A stretch of 64,000 nucleotides of DNA, from positions 1 through 64,000 of the forward strand of contig NZ_WHOA01000182.1 of the NCBI RefSeq assembly GCF_013141715.1, read 5' to 3'. Position numbers and translations under genes: made by a program. The notes under the pieces are model-generated. The model saw only the letters and a list, made by a program, of their open reading frames with translations. It did no database searches and had not been told where the DNA came from. Numbering within the stretch: the stretch's first letter is position 1; the number at the start of each line of letters is the position of its first letter. Below are positions 23,982 to 35,400 of the stretch, one piece after another. This stretch comes from Paenibacillus phytorum (GTDB lineage: Bacteria; Bacillota; Bacilli; Paenibacillales; NBRC-103111).

Positions 23982-24857
23982 GTGAGAGAAAATTACGCCG
24001 GAAAATGGTTTAATGCTACAGTTCATATCATTCTGCTGCTGGCTGCCGTCAGCTGCCTCATTCCGCTAGTCAATATTATTGCCGTTTCGTTCAGCGACTC
24101 AGCGGCCATCGATTCCGGGTTCGTCTGGCTTTGGCCGATTCATTTCAATTTGGAAGCTTATAAAACCCTATTTATCGGTTCAAGAGTCATTCCCTCTTTT
24201 CTGAACAGCTTGTCCATTACAATAGTAGGAACAGGGTTAAGCCTGCTCTGCACGACTCTTGCCGCTTATGCGTTGTCCCGTAAATACTGCTATGGGCGCA
24301 AATTTATTACCCTAGCCATGGTGTTTACGATGATGTTCAGCGGTGGGCTGATTCCTTTCTTTCTTCTGATGAAAAGTCTTGGGCTAATCAATACCTACTG
24401 GTCCCTATGGCTCCCAGGGTTGGTCGGCGCCTATAATTTGCTGCTCATGCGTACCTATTTCGAAGGTATTCCTGCAGAGATCGAGGAGTCTGCACGCATT
24501 GACGGCTGTGGGGAGTGGCGGCTTCTTGTACAAATATTTCTGCCTTTATCATTACCTGTTATCGCGACGGTTTGTCTATTTTTAGCTGTTGGTTACTGGA
24601 ACTCCTTTCTAAGTGTCCTCATATTCATCAATGATGCGGAGAAGATGAATTTGACCGTATTCGTTCAGCAAATGGTGCAAAGTCAGAGCATGCTGATTCA
24701 GACTATCGCCTTGCAGCCGGAAGACCTGGAGAATATGTCTCCTGAGGCTGTGAAAGCGGGAGGCATTGTAATCATGACACTACCGATGCTGATCGTATAT
24801 CCAATTCTGCAAAAGTATTTTGTAAAGGGAGTGATGCTTGGCGCAATCAAAGGTTAA
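23982..24857 (+). CDS. Carbohydrate ABC transporter permease, YtcP type
   Basis: A 291-residue second permease. GTG 23982 has AAGGAAGTGAG upstream and is preferred over TTG 23958, which directly abuts the previous stop. Six membrane segments and the EAA motif PAEIEESARIDGCGEWRL (about residues 167-184) are seen. The C-terminus QKYFVKGVMLGAIKG is the family hallmark. It forms a heterodimer with the LplB-type permease. Confidence 0.92.
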   Translation: MRENYAGKWFNATVHIILLLAAVSCLIPLVNIIAVSFSDSAAIDSGFVWLWPIHFNLEAYKTLFIGSRVIPSFLNSLSITIVGTGLSLLCTTLAAYALSRKYCYGRKFITLAMVFTMMFSGGLIPFFLLMKSLGLINTYWSLWLPGLVGAYNLLLMRTYFEGIPAEIEESARIDGCGEWRLLVQIFLPLSLPVIATVCLFLAVGYWNSFLSVLIFINDAEKMNLTVFVQQMVQSQSMLIQTIALQPEDLENMSPEAVKAGGIVIMTLPMLIVYPILQKYFVKGVMLGAIKG

Positions 24858-24924
24858 ATCGCAAAATGGTGATAGGATGAATGGATTCAAAAGCGTTCTA
24901 TAATTAATAAAGGGGATGAAAGAA

Positions 24925-26571
24925 ATGGTAGACATAATGAAGAAAAGTACGTTAATGGCAGTGGTGACTTTGTTGGCAGCAGGGACGGTACTTGCGGCTT
25001 GCAGCAAATCAAAAGAAGAGGGCAGTGGAACCTCAGTCTCACCAGCAAAAGAGGGATCATCGTCACCAGCACCAGAGAAACGGGGCAAGATCAAAATGTC
25101 CCTCTACGACCGTGGCAATACGCCGGCGGCAGAAGGATCGATTACGAATAATCGCTGGACGAAATGGATTAACGAAAACGGGCCAGCAGATGTCGAATTT
25201 GTCGCCGTTCCGAGGTTTGAATCGAAGCAGAAATTTAATACGTTGTTTGCTTCCGGAGAAGCTCCCGACGTGATCAACGAATTTGAAACGGGCTATCGAG
25301 ATCAACTCTATACCCAAAAGCAGCTGCTGCCGCTGGATGATCTGGTCAAACAATATGCGCCGAACTACAGCAAGATGCTGGAAAAGTATCCCATTATGCG
25401 CAAGATAGGTACAAAGCCTGATGGTAAATTGTACGAAATCGGGCGAGTTATTCCTAGCACCGTACAAATAGCTGTATTCATCCGCACCGACTGGCTAAAA
25501 AAGCTCTCGCTATCAATACCACAAACGCCGGATGATCTGCTTAAAGTAGCGAAAGCGTTCACCGAACAAGACCCGGACGGCAATGGGAAGAAGGACACAT
25601 ACGGCTATTCACTCGCTTATTTAGGGGATGAAGCCATTGATGCTATGCATGGCAATACGATGTTTATTAAAGATGACAAGCTGATCGAAGAGGAAGCGAG
25701 AATGAAAGCGGCCGTTTCCTTCAAGAAACGATTGTTTGACGAAGGTGTTGTTGATCGTGATTATTTGACGGACAAGAACGGCGAGAAGGCGAAGAAAGAC
25801 TTTTTGTCTGGTAAGCTCGGCATCTATGTGGCTGACAACGCGAACGTTGATTTATTAACGACGCTTCGCAGCACAAATAAAGAGGCAACGATATCCCCCA
25901 TGCTGATGCCTAAGACGGAGTTTGGACAATACACGATCAGAATGTTAAATCCGCTTCAGATGACAACAGTCGTTTATGCGGGGTCGAAGGATCCGGTCTC
26001 TGCAGTGAAAGAAATTGATTTCATGCTAGCTGAAACAACATGGAAATTGCTCAAATTCGGCACGGAAAACGTACATTGGAAAAATGATGAGCTCGGATGT
26101 CCGAGAGCGACTAATCCGGATTTACGTAAAATTGAAATAGGCTATAACACCGATATGTATATGTCAGCGACAACGATTGATTCCAAAGAGATATGCAACG
26201 TTCCAGTTCTTGACAAGAATATTCCAAATGCTGAGGAATGGGCTGGAATCAGAAAAGAAACACGTGATCTGTACGAAAATCCCGCTGTGCCTCTTTACAC
26301 GTTAACGCATGGTGAGCATATGCCTACGCTTCCGGCTGATTTGTTAAAGATCAACAACGATTGGACCCAACAAAGCAAAGATCTTATTGCCAAGACAGTA
26401 GTTAGTGGAAATGGCTATTCAGTTGATCAAGCGATGAATGACCTTAAGAGTTTGAAGCAGAAGATTGGACAAAATCAGACTTTCGATTGGTACGCGAAGT
26501 GGTATGAGCAGAATAAAAAGAATGCTTTCTTGACTAAGGACATTTACCAGTTCCTAGCTAAAAAATATTAA
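24925..26571 (+). CDS. Carbohydrate ABC transporter substrate-binding lipoprotein (LipO type)
   Basis: A 548-residue lipoprotein. ATG 24925 has GGGG nine bases upstream; ATG 24916 is too close to it and ATG 24937 is possible. The signal peptide ends in LAACS. A Ser/Thr/Pro-rich linker leads into a large family-1 binding protein fold (IKMSLYDRGN, FNTLFASGEAPDVI, DQDGNGKKDTYGY-like Ca site EQDPDGNGKKDTYGYS). It captures an oligosaccharide for the permeases just upstream. The gene after it starts within a few bases. Confidence 0.9.
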   Translation: MVDIMKKSTLMAVVTLLAAGTVLAACSKSKEEGSGTSVSPAKEGSSSPAPEKRGKIKMSLYDRGNTPAAEGSITNNRWTKWINENGPADVEFVAVPRFESKQKFNTLFASGEAPDVINEFETGYRDQLYTQKQLLPLDDLVKQYAPNYSKMLEKYPIMRKIGTKPDGKLYEIGRVIPSTVQIAVFIRTDWLKKLSLSIPQTPDDLLKVAKAFTEQDPDGNGKKDTYGYSLAYLGDEAIDAMHGNTMFIKDDKLIEEEARMKAAVSFKKRLFDEGVVDRDYLTDKNGEKAKKDFLSGKLGIYVADNANVDLLTTLRSTNKEATISPMLMPKTEFGQYTIRMLNPLQMTTVVYAGSKDPVSAVKEIDFMLAETTWKLLKFGTENVHWKNDELGCPRATNPDLRKIEIGYNTDMYMSATTIDSKEICNVPVLDKNIPNAEEWAGIRKETRDLYENPAVPLYTLTHGEHMPTLPADLLKINNDWTQQSKDLIAKTVVSGNGYSVDQAMNDLKSLKQKIGQNQTFDWYAKWYEQNKKNAFLTKDIYQFLAKKY

Positions 26572-26583
26572 GGTGAGATGGAA

Positions 26584-28338
26584 ATGGATTACATTCAATT
26601 GTCCGACGATGCGGAGTTTCTGGCAAGCAATGCGATAGTTAGCCTCGAAGAAAGAAGCTCCTATTTGCTCGATAAGCAAATTCAGAAGGATTTGTCCAAG
26701 GATCTATATGGAGGTATGGCCATTGCGAACCTGAGTAAAGCCATGTATGTGGAGGAAAGTAATCAGAGTTTGGTGAGATCTGCTGAGTGGTTTGAGCATC
26801 CCCATCCTTATGGCCGCGATCCGCAAGGAGAATCGGATTTTGCCGCTATAAAGCTTATGCGCGCCCTTTATCAGCTTGAGTCTACTGGACTTTTGCGGGA
26901 GCAGACGACCAACGCCATCCGAAATTTTTATTTGAATCATGATTTTGAAAGCAAATACAAGTCAGAGAATCATATGCTGCTTTTTCATACCTCCCGGTAT
27001 CTGGCTGCACAGAAGTATCCCCAAGAGTGCTTCGAGGCGTATGGAAAGAAAGGAGGGGAATTTCTGGAGGAGGAAGGAAACCTTCTCCGGGAATACCTTG
27101 TTTTTCGCGCTAAGCGGGGATGGGCAGAGTTTGATTCTTCCAGCTATTTGCCGGAGGTCATGGAGTGTCTGCTGTGTCTCTATGATTTTGCCTGCGATTC
27201 GGAACTGGTTAAGCTTGCAGGGATGATGCTGGATTTGCTGATGCTGGACATGGTATGCGACAGCCTCGACGGTTTATACGGAGGGGCCCATGGCCGCATC
27301 TATGCGCCTGTTGCCTTGGATCACGCCCGAAGTGGTACATTTCCTTTATACTATCTGTATTTCGGGCATCGCTTTCGGGAGGAGATTCAGGCTCCCTGCC
27401 TCATTGCTGCCATTTGTTCGGGCTATCGGCCCCATCAGCAGATTTATGAAATTGCACTAGGGCGAACGCAGCCCTATGTACATCAGGAAAGCAAGCATTT
27501 ACACTGCATAACTTGCGAAACGCCTCACAAAAGGCTGCCGCAGGAGGATGGAAGCATCAATAAATATACGTATTACACACCTCGATATATCATAGGTGCC
27601 GTGAATTTTCAGGATTCTTACCGTCTAGGCAGTGAAGCAGGCTGGTATGCCCATCATCAGCAGCACCAGTGGGATCTGAGTCTTGCGGAGGACACCACTT
27701 TGAAAATATTCAGTCATCATCCCGGGCATCATGGCACGGAGGGAAGCGAGCATGGCTACTGGACGGGAGATTTGGGTTGTGGTTGCGGGCACTTTTTTGG
27801 TGAGAAAAATGTGGTGATGGCCATGTATCAGATCCCCCAGGGGCAAGCGCTGCACTGGATTCACCTCCATGTTCCGAGGGATACCTTTGATGAGGTGAAG
27901 GAAGAGGGGAATTACCTTTTTCTACGAAAGTCCGGGGTTTATATCTCCTTATTTATCCACAATGGGTATGACTGGACGGAAGAAGGTGAGTACGCCAGAA
28001 AAGAAGTCAAAAGTCACGGAAGGTGCAATGCGGTCATTTGCGAAGTGGGAGATGACATGAGCTTCCCGGATTTTGCAACGTTTCGCAGGACGATTTTACA
28101 GAACCGTATTGTTTTCGATCCTATAAATATGCAGTTATCGTACCATTCCTCCTTGGTGGGGGAACTATCGATGGACAAATCTAAGCGAACCTTACATGGA
28201 AAATCTATAGCCTTTCCTTATCCAACGTATAACGGTCCCTATATGTTTTCAACTTTTAATAGTGGCATTATCGAAGTAAGATCGAACGAAAAAAAAGCAA
28301 CCTACGATTTTAACCAAATTACAGTCAAGCAAGAGTAA
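26584..28338 (+). CDS. Unassigned CAZyme-like protein, probable (alpha/alpha) toroid plus beta-sandwich
   Basis: A 584-residue protein without a signal peptide. The first 270 residues are helical repeats (ENHMLLFHTSRYLAAQKYP, RGWAEFDSSSYLPEVMECLL, GLYGGAHGRIYA). The rest is beta-rich with many His, Tyr and Trp residues (AGWYAHHQQHQWDLSL, HHPGHHGTEGSEHGYWTG). That organisation recalls polysaccharide lyases and heparinase-like proteins. Being cytoplasmic and coupled to a GH105 gene, it may cleave imported uronic-acid oligosaccharides. I cannot assign a family. AAGGTGAG lies six bases before ATG 26584; ATG 26578 is the alternative. The DGAHG-like and SSSY motifs would be the first sites to test. 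Confidence 0.5.
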   Translation: MDYIQLSDDAEFLASNAIVSLEERSSYLLDKQIQKDLSKDLYGGMAIANLSKAMYVEESNQSLVRSAEWFEHPHPYGRDPQGESDFAAIKLMRALYQLESTGLLREQTTNAIRNFYLNHDFESKYKSENHMLLFHTSRYLAAQKYPQECFEAYGKKGGEFLEEEGNLLREYLVFRAKRGWAEFDSSSYLPEVMECLLCLYDFACDSELVKLAGMMLDLLMLDMVCDSLDGLYGGAHGRIYAPVALDHARSGTFPLYYLYFGHRFREEIQAPCLIAAICSGYRPHQQIYEIALGRTQPYVHQESKHLHCITCETPHKRLPQEDGSINKYTYYTPRYIIGAVNFQDSYRLGSEAGWYAHHQQHQWDLSLAEDTTLKIFSHHPGHHGTEGSEHGYWTGDLGCGCGHFFGEKNVVMAMYQIPQGQALHWIHLHVPRDTFDEVKEEGNYLFLRKSGVYISLFIHNGYDWTEEGEYARKEVKSHGRCNAVICEVGDDMSFPDFATFRRTILQNRIVFDPINMQLSYHSSLVGELSMDKSKRTLHGKSIAFPYPTYNGPYMFSTFNSGIIEVRSNEKKATYDFNQITVKQE

Positions 28339-28353
28339 CCGGAGGTGTGAAGT

Positions 28354-29379
28354 TTGAAAGGTATTCTGGAAAATGTAGCACGGACAACCATGCAGATGGA
28401 TTTTAATGTAGACAAGAAAGGCGATTGGGACTGGGGAGCAGGCGTCGCTTTGTACGGATTGCGCAAAGTGTATGAGACAACCGGAAGCCAAGAGATCTAT
28501 AACTTCATCAAAACGTTTATCGACTCTAACATGGCGAACAGCCAGAATATTTCGTATAACATCAATACGACCGCACCGCTGCTCTCGGTTTTGCTGCTCT
28601 ATCGAGAAACGGGAGAACCTCATTACCTTGATTTTGCCGAAAAATTTGCCAGTTGGCTCATGAAGGAAGCTCCACGTTTATCTAATGGGGCTCTTGAGCA
28701 TACGGTCATTAACGATAAGTTTGCCGGTGAAATGTGGGTCGATACCGTATTTATGGCCGGTGTGTTCTTAACGGAGTTGGGTCAGATATTGAATAAAGCA
28801 GCTTATATCGAAGAAGGACTGCTGCAGGCGAGGCTTCATATCGAAGCCCTTCAAACCAGGGGAAATGGGTTGCTCTACCATGGCTACAGTCTGGCGAGTA
28901 ATCATCATCTCAGCGGCTGTCTCTGGGCTAGAGGAAACAGCTGGGTAACGATCAGCATACCCGAAATATTCGCAACCTTGACGGGTTATGAAAAGGAAAA
29001 GAGTTGGTTTTTTGATAGAATCCAATTGCAGGTCGAGGCACTGGCAGCTGTTCAAAAGGACAATGGCATGTGGTCTACCATTCTAGATGATGCCTCCTCT
29101 TATGAGGAAACTTCTGCTACGGCGGGCTTTGTATATGGCATATCTAAAAGCGTTCGTATGGGCTATTTGGATAAAAAATACTTACTCTGCGCGGAAAAAG
29201 GGTATAAGGCTGTACTTCGGCATATTACGGAAGAGGGGACGGTACTGAGTGTTTCGGCAGGAACGGGCATTCAAAGAAGTATACAGGAGTATAACGCTAT
29301 TCCCCGGCAGTCGATTATGCCATGGGGTCAAGGAATTACTTTGTTAATGCTCTGCCAAGAGGCGCACGAAACAACTTAA
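28354..29379 (+). CDS. GH105/GH88-type unsaturated uronyl hydrolase
   Basis: A 341-residue protein starting at TTG 28354 behind GGAGGTG. The (alpha/alpha)6 fold signatures are clear: GDWDWGAGVALYGL (about 28-41), the catalytic Asp in MWVDTVFMAG (about residue 130), LLYHGYS with WARGNSW (about 190-195), and DDASSYEETSATAGF (about 245). Enzymes of this family remove the unsaturated uronic acid left by polysaccharide lyases (YteR/YesR in Bacillus act on rhamnogalacturonan). It has no signal peptide, so it acts on imported oligosaccharides. A paralogue lies at 52054-53127. Confidence 0.88.
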   Translation: MKGILENVARTTMQMDFNVDKKGDWDWGAGVALYGLRKVYETTGSQEIYNFIKTFIDSNMANSQNISYNINTTAPLLSVLLLYRETGEPHYLDFAEKFASWLMKEAPRLSNGALEHTVINDKFAGEMWVDTVFMAGVFLTELGQILNKAAYIEEGLLQARLHIEALQTRGNGLLYHGYSLASNHHLSGCLWARGNSWVTISIPEIFATLTGYEKEKSWFFDRIQLQVEALAAVQKDNGMWSTILDDASSYEETSATAGFVYGISKSVRMGYLDKKYLLCAEKGYKAVLRHITEEGTVLSVSAGTGIQRSIQEYNAIPRQSIMPWGQGITLLMLCQEAHETT

Positions 29380-29400
29380 GTCATGAAGGGGGTAAGTGAT

Positions 29401-32400
29401 ATGAAGACAAGGCGCAGGCTGTTTGCGATCCTTATGATGGTATGCATGTTGTCCACTTTCATCGTAAATCCATGGGAAACTTCCACTGTTTATGCAGAAA
29501 CGACAGCTGCTCCGGACAAAGCGGAGTACCTGTTGGATGAAGATTTTTCTAATCTTGCCACTTCCTACGAACCTAATGACATCGTGCCCAGCGGATGGGA
29601 TGTGAAAAGAGCTGGAGGATCGATCTCCTACAGTTTTAACAATTGGTTTAAAATCAGTGATACCAGTGATGTACTTCCCGTATCCATGAATAAACAAATA
29701 CGATCTCAGAATGCCGGAATCCTTACCCTGGAATACCGCTTTAAGATGCCATCTGTCGTAAATGGTGTAAAGTGGCAGCTTCGAAGCGGAGTAACTGAAG
29801 GGGTCAGCCTTGAGGTTAAGAATGGTAATTTAGTTCTGGAGTCTAGTGATGCTAGTTACAATCTCCAGACGATCAACGCTAATGCGGAATATGGAGTTAA
29901 AGTGATCGCCGACCTGGATGCCAAAAAAGTTCAGGTTTATGTAAACGGTATCGTAAAAGCATCGGAGAAGAGTTTTACTAACGATGTGGCATTTGTAGAT
30001 AACTTTCATGTGATCACGGGTGATGTAACAACGGGAGACCTATTTTTTGCTCCGGTAAAGATTCACAAAGGGTATGCCATTAATGAGAAATTTATATCCA
30101 CGGTTCAAGGCCCCCTTCCTGAGGATTGGCAGTCACAGACTAGTGGTGGTGTGATTGCTGTGGAGAAGATGGATAATTCCAAGCCGCCGGATGTGTTTAG
30201 TCTGAAGATGAACGCGACGAATGCAACTGGCGAGATGAGTATGGAGAAATCTGTACCTTCTCAGGAAGGAAGCTTGATTTTTGAATACAAAGTATTTATT
30301 CCCGTTAAAATGGATGGTTTTTCAGCTGCGCTAAAAAATGAAAATTCGACAGTCTTCCAATGGCTTACAGCAGATGGGAAATTTGCTTATAAGAACTCGA
30401 GTGGTCAAAATGTGGCCTTCTACGACTACATACCAAACCTCTGGTATCATGTAAAACTCAAACTGAATACAGTGACCGGTAAAGCAGATCTTTACCTGAA
30501 CGGCAAGTTGAAAGTGGAACAAATAGACATCCCGCCCAGCGGTGTTAACCGTGTTAACTTTTCAATCGGAGGCTCAAATAGGGGAAGCATGTCACTGGAT
30601 GATATCCTCTTGTATCACGAGGCGGCAGAGCCTCTGGATTATGTGCCCGCACCTGTCCCTGCAAACTCGGATGATGAATTGGTAGGAGCTCAGGCTTGCT
30701 CCTTGTGGAGAGAAGGGCAGCACCTGGGATGGGACCGGATCAATCCATATCCAGAAAGAAAGCCTTATCTTGGTTATTATGACGAAGGTAACCCAGAGGT
30801 AGCTGACTGGGAAATCAAATGGATGGCTGAGCATGGGATTGATTTCCAGATGTATTGTTGGTACAGACCGACAGGCACAGAAGGAAAGCCGATAAAGGAG
30901 CCTCGACTGGGAGCAGCGCTTCATGATGGTTATTTCAATGCCAAGTACAGCGACAAGGCCGATTTTATGATCATGTGGGAGGCCTCATCCTCCAAAGTTA
31001 GCGGAAGCCAGGATTTCAGAAACAATGTTGTGCCGTATTGGATGGAATACTATTTTAAAGATCCACGATATGTGGTCATTGACAATAAGCCTGTCATTGG
31101 GATTTTTAGTTATTCCGGCTTGAAACGGAATTTCGGAGGCACTCCGGCAGGTGTGAAGGCTGAAGTGGAATACTTAAGACAGGCAGCCAGGGATGCCGGC
31201 TTCGATGATGTTATTATTCTGATATCCAATTCAAGTGCTGACGCCTCCTTGATACAAGAAATGAAGTCTGACGCCGGACTAGATGCCATGTTTGCCTACT
31301 CATGGGGAGCTTTTGCAGGGAAAGAAGAATTGCAAAAGACAAAGCTGGAGCAGCAAAGAGATGCTGGTTCCATGGATGTGGTTCCTGTTGTTAGCATGGG
31401 AAGGGACGATCGTGCCTGGGATGGCCCCGCCGGATATTATGCGACGCCTGAGGAGTTCCAGTCAACGGGTCAATGGGTGAAGGACACTTTTGTGCCATCC
31501 TTGCCAGCAAACAGCGTGGGCCGGAAAATGGTTCTTCTGGACAACTGGAATGAATATGGAGAAGGCCATTTTATCATGCCTGCCGGATTAAACGGTTTCA
31601 AGTATCTGAACGCGATTCGTAATGTGTTTACGGAAAGCGGAGAACATTCGGACACTGTTCCTACAGAGGCGCAAAAAGAGAGAATCCGAGGCTTATATCC
31701 CGAAGGGCGGATTGTTCCTCCAAAAACAGTGGAAGTCCCTCCAATAACAGATATTAGTCCTATTACATACAGCAAGTTATGGGATTTCAACACGGATGGG
31801 GACAGCGAGGGCTGGACTGTAGCGAAGCAAGTCTATCCTGTAAGTATAGCAGGAGGACACTATTCAGGTACATCAACAGGAAGTGATCCAGGCCTTCATT
31901 CACCGACTACTTTAGGGATATCAGCAGAAGAAAACCCCTATATCCATATCCGCATGAAAAATAGTTCCAGCGATACAGCCGGACAGATTTATTTCATTAC
32001 GGAAACGGATCGAACTTGGAATGAAGCCAAAGGAATCGGTTTATTTGTAAGGCCAAATGATAGCGGTTACACGGACTATTATGTTCCCATGTGGAGCAAC
32101 AAGAAGTGGACGGGAAATATCCAAGCTATCCGATTCGATCCCCTTACAACTACGGGTGATTTCAGCATTGACCGGATAGGACTTGTGAAGGTTCCCATTG
32201 CGGGAGTGAAATTGTATTTGAACGGGCAACCGATGAAAACCGTGACTCCGCTGGAAATGATCGACGGCACTGTCATGCTGCCACTGGCTGAAGTTCTGGC
32301 GAAGGACGGCATTACGACCGAACGAGATGAAACAGGAGACATCCTAGCCATCAAGAATGGCAGTGTTATTCGGGTCGTGCCAGGACAGCTTACAGCTTAT

Positions 32401-35400
32401 AAAGGAAATACGGCCGTAGCCCTGCAGCATGTTCCTGTGACGTCGAGCTATGACCTGTTAGTGTCACCTGATGCTTTAAAGGAACTATTTGGTTATAACT
32501 TTGCTTGGGAAGCGTTTGATGAGACCTTGTATATTTCCGGTCCATTCAAAATAGTTGGAGACAATATTTTAACAGATCCAGGGATGGAAATGGATACTCT
32601 ATCATACTCCGGTGAAAGAATCGCTGCAGAGCTAAGTGCCACAGAGTACCATTCCGGTCATCAGTCAGTTAAAGTCACCAAGGAGTATGCTTATGGAAAA
32701 ATTCTTTTCCCCGGCATAGAGAATGGTAATGAATACTACTACTCGGCTTGGGGGAAGCTGGCTCCCGGCTCCACAGCGGGGGAAAAGCTTCGAATATGTC
32801 TTCAGTACAAAGTGAACGGCGAGACCAAACAGGTGGTGATGGTAACGGGACCTGCGATGGACACCTCCACTTGGAAAAAGGCAGAAGGGTATTTTAAGCT
32901 GAATGAAACCGGCACTATTACCAATTTAACCATGTATATCTATACGGATTTTCCGGCAGCGGCAGATAGCTACTATCTGGACGATGTGGAGATTCGGCCG
33001 GTGACTTATGCTAATGATCCAATCCCTGCTAGAGTCTCGGGAATCAGTCTGAATAAAACGGCTATGGAGATTAATCCTGGAACGACAGCGAAGTTGATGG
33101 CTATCATTGAGCCTCTTAATGCGGTAGAAAGGGCAGTTACTTGGAGTTCTGACAATCCAGAAGTGGCAATCGTGGACGTGAATGGAGCTGTTTTCGGGAA
33201 AAAGGAGGGAAGCGCTCATATCACGGTTACATCGGTGGATGGGGGTAAAACGGCTACTTCATCTGTAACAGTTCGGGAAGGGGTTTACGAAACGGTCACC
33301 TTGACAGTAAAGCCTGATGGAACTGGCGATTTTATCTCTCCTAAATTGGCTAATGATAGCATTCAGGAAAGCAGCTCTGCCAAGCAGTATGTCATTCTGA
33401 TCTATCCGGGAGTGTACACCGAGAAAAATTGGGTGGTAAAGCCCTATACGACGCTTCGAGGAACTGATAGGGATCAAGTTATCCTGAAAGGAGAGAACGC
33501 CGCTTCGGCCACGAACAGTGAAATTACCAATCAATCGACCGTATGGTTGAAGGGGACAGCAAATCTGGAGAATCTCACCGTCACCGCCAAAAACATGAGA
33601 TATCCGATTCACAGCGAAGACAATGGCAATAATAAGGATGCTATCCATATCGTGAAAAATTCCCATATTGAGCATTACGGCAATCTGGAAGCTGTCGTGT
33701 ATCGCCAAAACTGGATGGCCGCACATCCGGGGGTTACTCCACCAGCAGACTTAGACCCAGCCAAGGTATGGGGAGGGATCAGCGGGGTTGGTTCCCATGC
33801 TTGGGGTTATGGATCCGCCAGCGGCGTAACGGAGATTGTGTATGGCAGCACGTTTGTTTCAAAAGCTGATGGCTGGTATGTGCATAATCGGGAGGATTTC
33901 ACCAAACCCCAGATCAGTATCATCAACGACAGCAAAATTGTTTCTACGGAGACTTTGAAGCCTATTATCATACAATCGCTAGGCAGTGGGACCAAAGATG
34001 AGGTTATTTTCAACAACACGGAGATTATTGGGACTTACATGGTTCAGGACGATTCACCTTGGATTACGCAAAAACCAGAGAACCAATATGCCAACCATGC
34101 GGATTATAAGGTTACCTTTAATAACAGTACACCTATTGGATATTCAGATGAGCATAGGGGAAGAGCGCTAGCCTTGTTCAGTAAATCCACAAGCAGTATT
34201 TCGAGTGTAAAGGTCAGCGGTGATGCAGTACCAGCTATTCTAGGTCAGTATGAAACCCGAGACGGAGGCGGTGGCCTGAGCGGTTATCTATACGGCTATT
34301 GGGATGTATCCGGCATCAAAGTGGGTCTGAATGCCAACATTGAGGTCAATAATACGCTCGGAAGAAGGCTGGGGGACTGTACCATCATTCATAAGACACT
34401 TCAAGTGATCTTTGAAGATGGAACATCCAAAACGATCATTTTTAATGAAAATTATACCAATCAGCCCAATACGTATATATTGGCAAAAATGAATGGTGTT
34501 TTGGGCGCTTCAGGGAGAGCGGCGGAGTATAACGTCACAGGCACTGAATACTATCCACAGGTACCAGATAAGCAATTAACTTTACAAAATAATACCCAGG
34601 TTGGCATTCCCCGATTTGCCGCTGTACGTTTTGATACCGACAATAACACGCTGCGACTTATGAGCGCTGCTGATTCACCTGGAAGCTTTGTAGGCATCAC
34701 GCTAGAGCGGATTATACCAGGCAAGTCGGGAAGAGTATTGACGGAAGGGATTATGAAAAAAAGTCAATTGAATGGTTTTACAGGAAACCTAATTAAGGGA
34801 ACTCAAATTTCCATTGGCACCCAAGCTGGAAGTTTAATTGAAAACTCCAGTGCACCTGCACTGCTAGTGGGAATCCAGACGGATTGGGCTTATTTTAAGG
34901 GGGATACGGAAGCTCCTATAAGCACTGCCTCCGTAAGTACGGTGACTCCAATCGGCAGCAACGGATGGTATACATCAGAAGTGACGGTAAGCATAGCCGT
35001 GTATGACCATTTATCTGGTGTAGCCAAAACAGAATATCAAGTAAATAACGGGGCATGGATAACTTATACCGGTTCCATTCCTGCCTTTGTAGAAGGGACG
35101 TATAAGATCGGATATCGAAGCACGGATAAAGCAGGCAATGTAGAACAGGTCAAAACAATTGAGTTTAAGATTGACCAAACAGCACCATTACTAACTGTTC
35201 AGTTAGATAAAACGTCAATATGGCCGCCGAATCATGAGATGGTGACGGTTCATGCTGCGGTGTACGCGAGTGATGCTGCATCAGGTGTTGCTTCTCTGGT
35301 GTTAACCTCCATTACAAGTAATGAACCGGATAGTGGTCAGGGTGACATTGAGGCTATTATAGGCACGCCCGCTACTTCATTTCAGTTACGGGCGGAAAGA

